Both the position numbers and the translations under genes were made by a program. Under the pieces are notes generated by a model that was given only the letters and a program-made list of their open reading frames with translations, made no database searches and had not been told where the DNA came from. DNA of 64,000 nucleotides, taken from Proales similis (taxonomy: Eukaryota > Rotifera > Eurotatoria > Ploima > Proalidae). Positions 62,156 through 64,000 of the stretch are shown piece after piece (within the stretch, counting starts at the first letter, position 1; the number at the start of each line of letters is the position of its first letter). Where the stretch lies: NCBI GenBank assembly GCA_019059635.1, contig JAGVRJ010000007.1, forward strand, positions 1,488,001-1,552,000, given 5' to 3'.

Positions 62156-63939
62156 ATGGATATGATGATCGACTGCCCGCCGTTATGTGAAATGCTAGAC
62201 GACGACATCAAGAGCATCGCAAACATGCGCAGTTCGTCACTCGACAGTCTCTTACCGAGCTGCTTGATAGACGACGACGTCTTATCTAGTGGCTTGCTAG
62301 ACAATCTGCTATTCTCAAGCTCGAACGATGCATTCGACTTTTATCAGAACGATGCTGAAAACAGTTCGAACAATCAAATCTACTCGGTGCAAAGCTTCGA
62401 TCCGTCACAGTCGCTTCATTTGGATGCGACTACGCCGAATAGTGTCGGTACTCCAGCAATGAACACAAATGCAAGCTCGTTTATGTTCAACACTCTATCA
62501 CCCCAGTCATCGGTGTCGTCTGTTCTTTCGCTGTCAAGGGCCTCGTCAACGTCAGCTTCTTTAAACTCATCGGTTGCCTCATCCTCAGCTCCCTCGCCTC
62601 TCTCACTCTCAATGTCATCGTCATCGTTGTGTGCTGCATTAGCCAACACTTCCTTCAGCGGCTCTACTTCTACATCGAATGCCTCCTCTGCCATACCATC
62701 GCCCATAGATCAGCACGCGGCCAACATAAAGCAGATGCAGAAAGAGCTTCAGTCAATAGCCAGCATTAGTGTTCATTCATCATCTGGTGATAGCTCTTTT
62801 AGAAATCAGCAGCAGTTCGGCGTTAATTCGGCCTCTGCTCAGTTCGAGCTCATTAACCCGATGGATATAAACAGCAGTCAAGTTAGATACAATCGCTTGA
62901 CTAGCCCACTCGGTGATGATTCAAGCAAGGTGTCTTTGGGTCGACAGACAATTAGAAATTTGTCTCAAATGAACGATTGTAGGCAAATGAATTACGGGCC
63001 CAAGTTGAAACGAAGCAAGTATTCACACGAACTGGCAGAATTGAATGGTGCTCAATTAAACAGCGACGGCGAGTCAAGCTATTCGAATGACTCGATAAAT
63101 GTAAATGAGCAAGAGGGCACAACTCCGTGCAAGAAACTTGTGTTGACTGCAAGCCAACTGAATCCGTCTCTGATTGCAGTGTCAAGGCCAACTCTGGTCG
63201 CTAAAGTTGACAATGCTCTTAACGATGGCATGAACACGCCACCGCAAATAATCAGAATCGGAAATCCCAAAGATCGACTAGTGTCCGGTGCAGGTGATGA
63301 TTCTGACTTATGCAAAAGTGCCATTTGTCAGTTTGACAAGGCAACAAACAATATAAAGCTGTCAATCGCAGCCAAAAATGAGAATCAGCCCACACAAAAG
63401 ACAATCATTCAATACAAACGAGTTGTAAATCAGAGTGCAAACATAAACGCCAGTCTGGCCAAAGTTAAGCCAACCGAAAGCACAAGCATAGGGTCGTCCA
63501 GCATGGCGCCTTCGCACGCCCAACCTGTTCTTCGACCAGACGGAAAGGCCTATCCTAAACCACCATACTCTTATTCATGTTTGATTGCGATGGCATTGCG
63601 AAACAGCGACTCCGGAACGCTGCCTGTTAGCGATATTTATGATTTTATTATGTAAGTGATTTGTTGAATTCAAATTTTGAATTTTGAAATTTCAATGTCG
63701 AACGCCTTTAAGTGAAAACTTTCCGTATTACAAAACCGCACGCGATGGATGGAAGAATTCTATCCGACACAATCTTTCATTGAACAAATGTTTTGAGAAA
63801 ATTGAGAATCCAACAAACGGTTCCAAAAAAGGATGTCTTTGGGCGCTAAATCCGGAAAAGTGCAAAAAACTTGAAGAGGAATGCAGACGCTCTAGACAAC
63901 GTGACCCGGTAAATATTAAACTGAGCATGTCACGGCCAG
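62156..63939 (+). CDS. Forkhead transcription factor, FOXN1/4 type (partial)
   Basis: Nuclear DNA-binding regulator. Exons in the window: 62156-63651 and 63713-63939, joined in phase 2 across a 61-bp intron; the second ends at a likely GTATGCG donor, so the gene continues beyond the window. The first 450 residues are Ser/Asn/Asp-rich and disordered. The forkhead domain begins [16 protein letters not shown] (about residue 463), continues [24 protein letters not shown], then the recognition helix [17 protein letters not shown] and [31 protein letters not shown] and CLWALNP are the FOXN1/4 wording rather than FOXN2/3 (which have CLIFMAI and SLWCIDP). The downstream SMSRPG resembles the block following the FOXN4 domain. 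An alternative donor GTAAATATT exists at 63909. The ATG at 62156 follows a sequence with no earlier in-frame start. Confidence 0.9.
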
Positions 63940-64000
63940 GTATGCGTCAATCAGACTGATTCTCAATGCGAAAACTAAACTCCCCTTTCAATATAGACGA

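Overview
This window is nuclear DNA from an animal. Evidence for a metazoan: a perlecan-type basement-membrane proteoglycan, a WSC-containing peptide O-xylosyltransferase, an FMRFamide-receptor-like GPCR, a PDZ-FERM scaffold of the FRMPD family, the centriole protein CEP135 and a FOXN1/4 forkhead factor. Most introns are only 47-88 bp and the sequence is AT-rich, so a compact-intron invertebrate bilaterian is likely. I cannot name the phylum. Gene models below were assembled by hand from reading frames, splice signals and phase bookkeeping; every multi-exon model closes in frame.

Layout. 0-2 kb: 3' part of a ubinuclein/yemanuclein (HIRA-complex) gene (+). 2.3-3.4 kb: HACD/PTPLA fatty-acid-elongation dehydratase, 6 exons (-), head-to-head with 3.7-6.5 kb xylosyltransferase, 9 exons (+). 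6.8-8.0 kb: single-exon neuropeptide-type GPCR (-). 8.0-10.9 kb: AT-rich gap with one GC-rich exon-like island. 10.9-18.3 kb: FRMPD-like scaffold, 13 exons (+). 18.7-19.4 kb: SOUL/HEBP haem-binding-like protein (+). 19.7-22.1 kb: a protein related by my reading to an animal/fungal 2OG-Fe(II) oxygenase family, with the metal ligands apparently lost (+). 22.7-27.5 kb: CEP135 (-). 28.7-29.0 kb: a 62-aa basic/Gln-rich protein (+). 29.8-47.3 kb: perlecan (-), about 4,080 or 4,460 aa depending on the terminal exon. 47.3-62.2 kb: about 14.8 kb without a supportable gene, rich in purine/pyrimidine tracts and dinucleotide repeats. 62.2 kb to the end: FOXN1/4-type forkhead gene (+), cut by the window edge.

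How the genes relate. Xylosyltransferase starts glycosaminoglycan chains on proteoglycan cores such as perlecan, and both lie within 25-40 kb here; this may be coincidence. The most unusual content is in the perlecan gene: two alternative signal-peptide exons with the same splice phase, a 4.3-kb intronless block of 12 Ig domains followed by a tail in which almost every Ig is split by a phase-1 intron just after its first cysteine, an alternative terminal exon, a 15-nt microexon, and no laminin-G (endorepellin) domain. Other points of note are the inactivated oxygenase-like protein, an internal alternative start in CEP135 that would make a TSGA10-like product, and a very high share of AAG splice acceptors. 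I found no CRISPR, rRNA, tRNA or intact mobile element.
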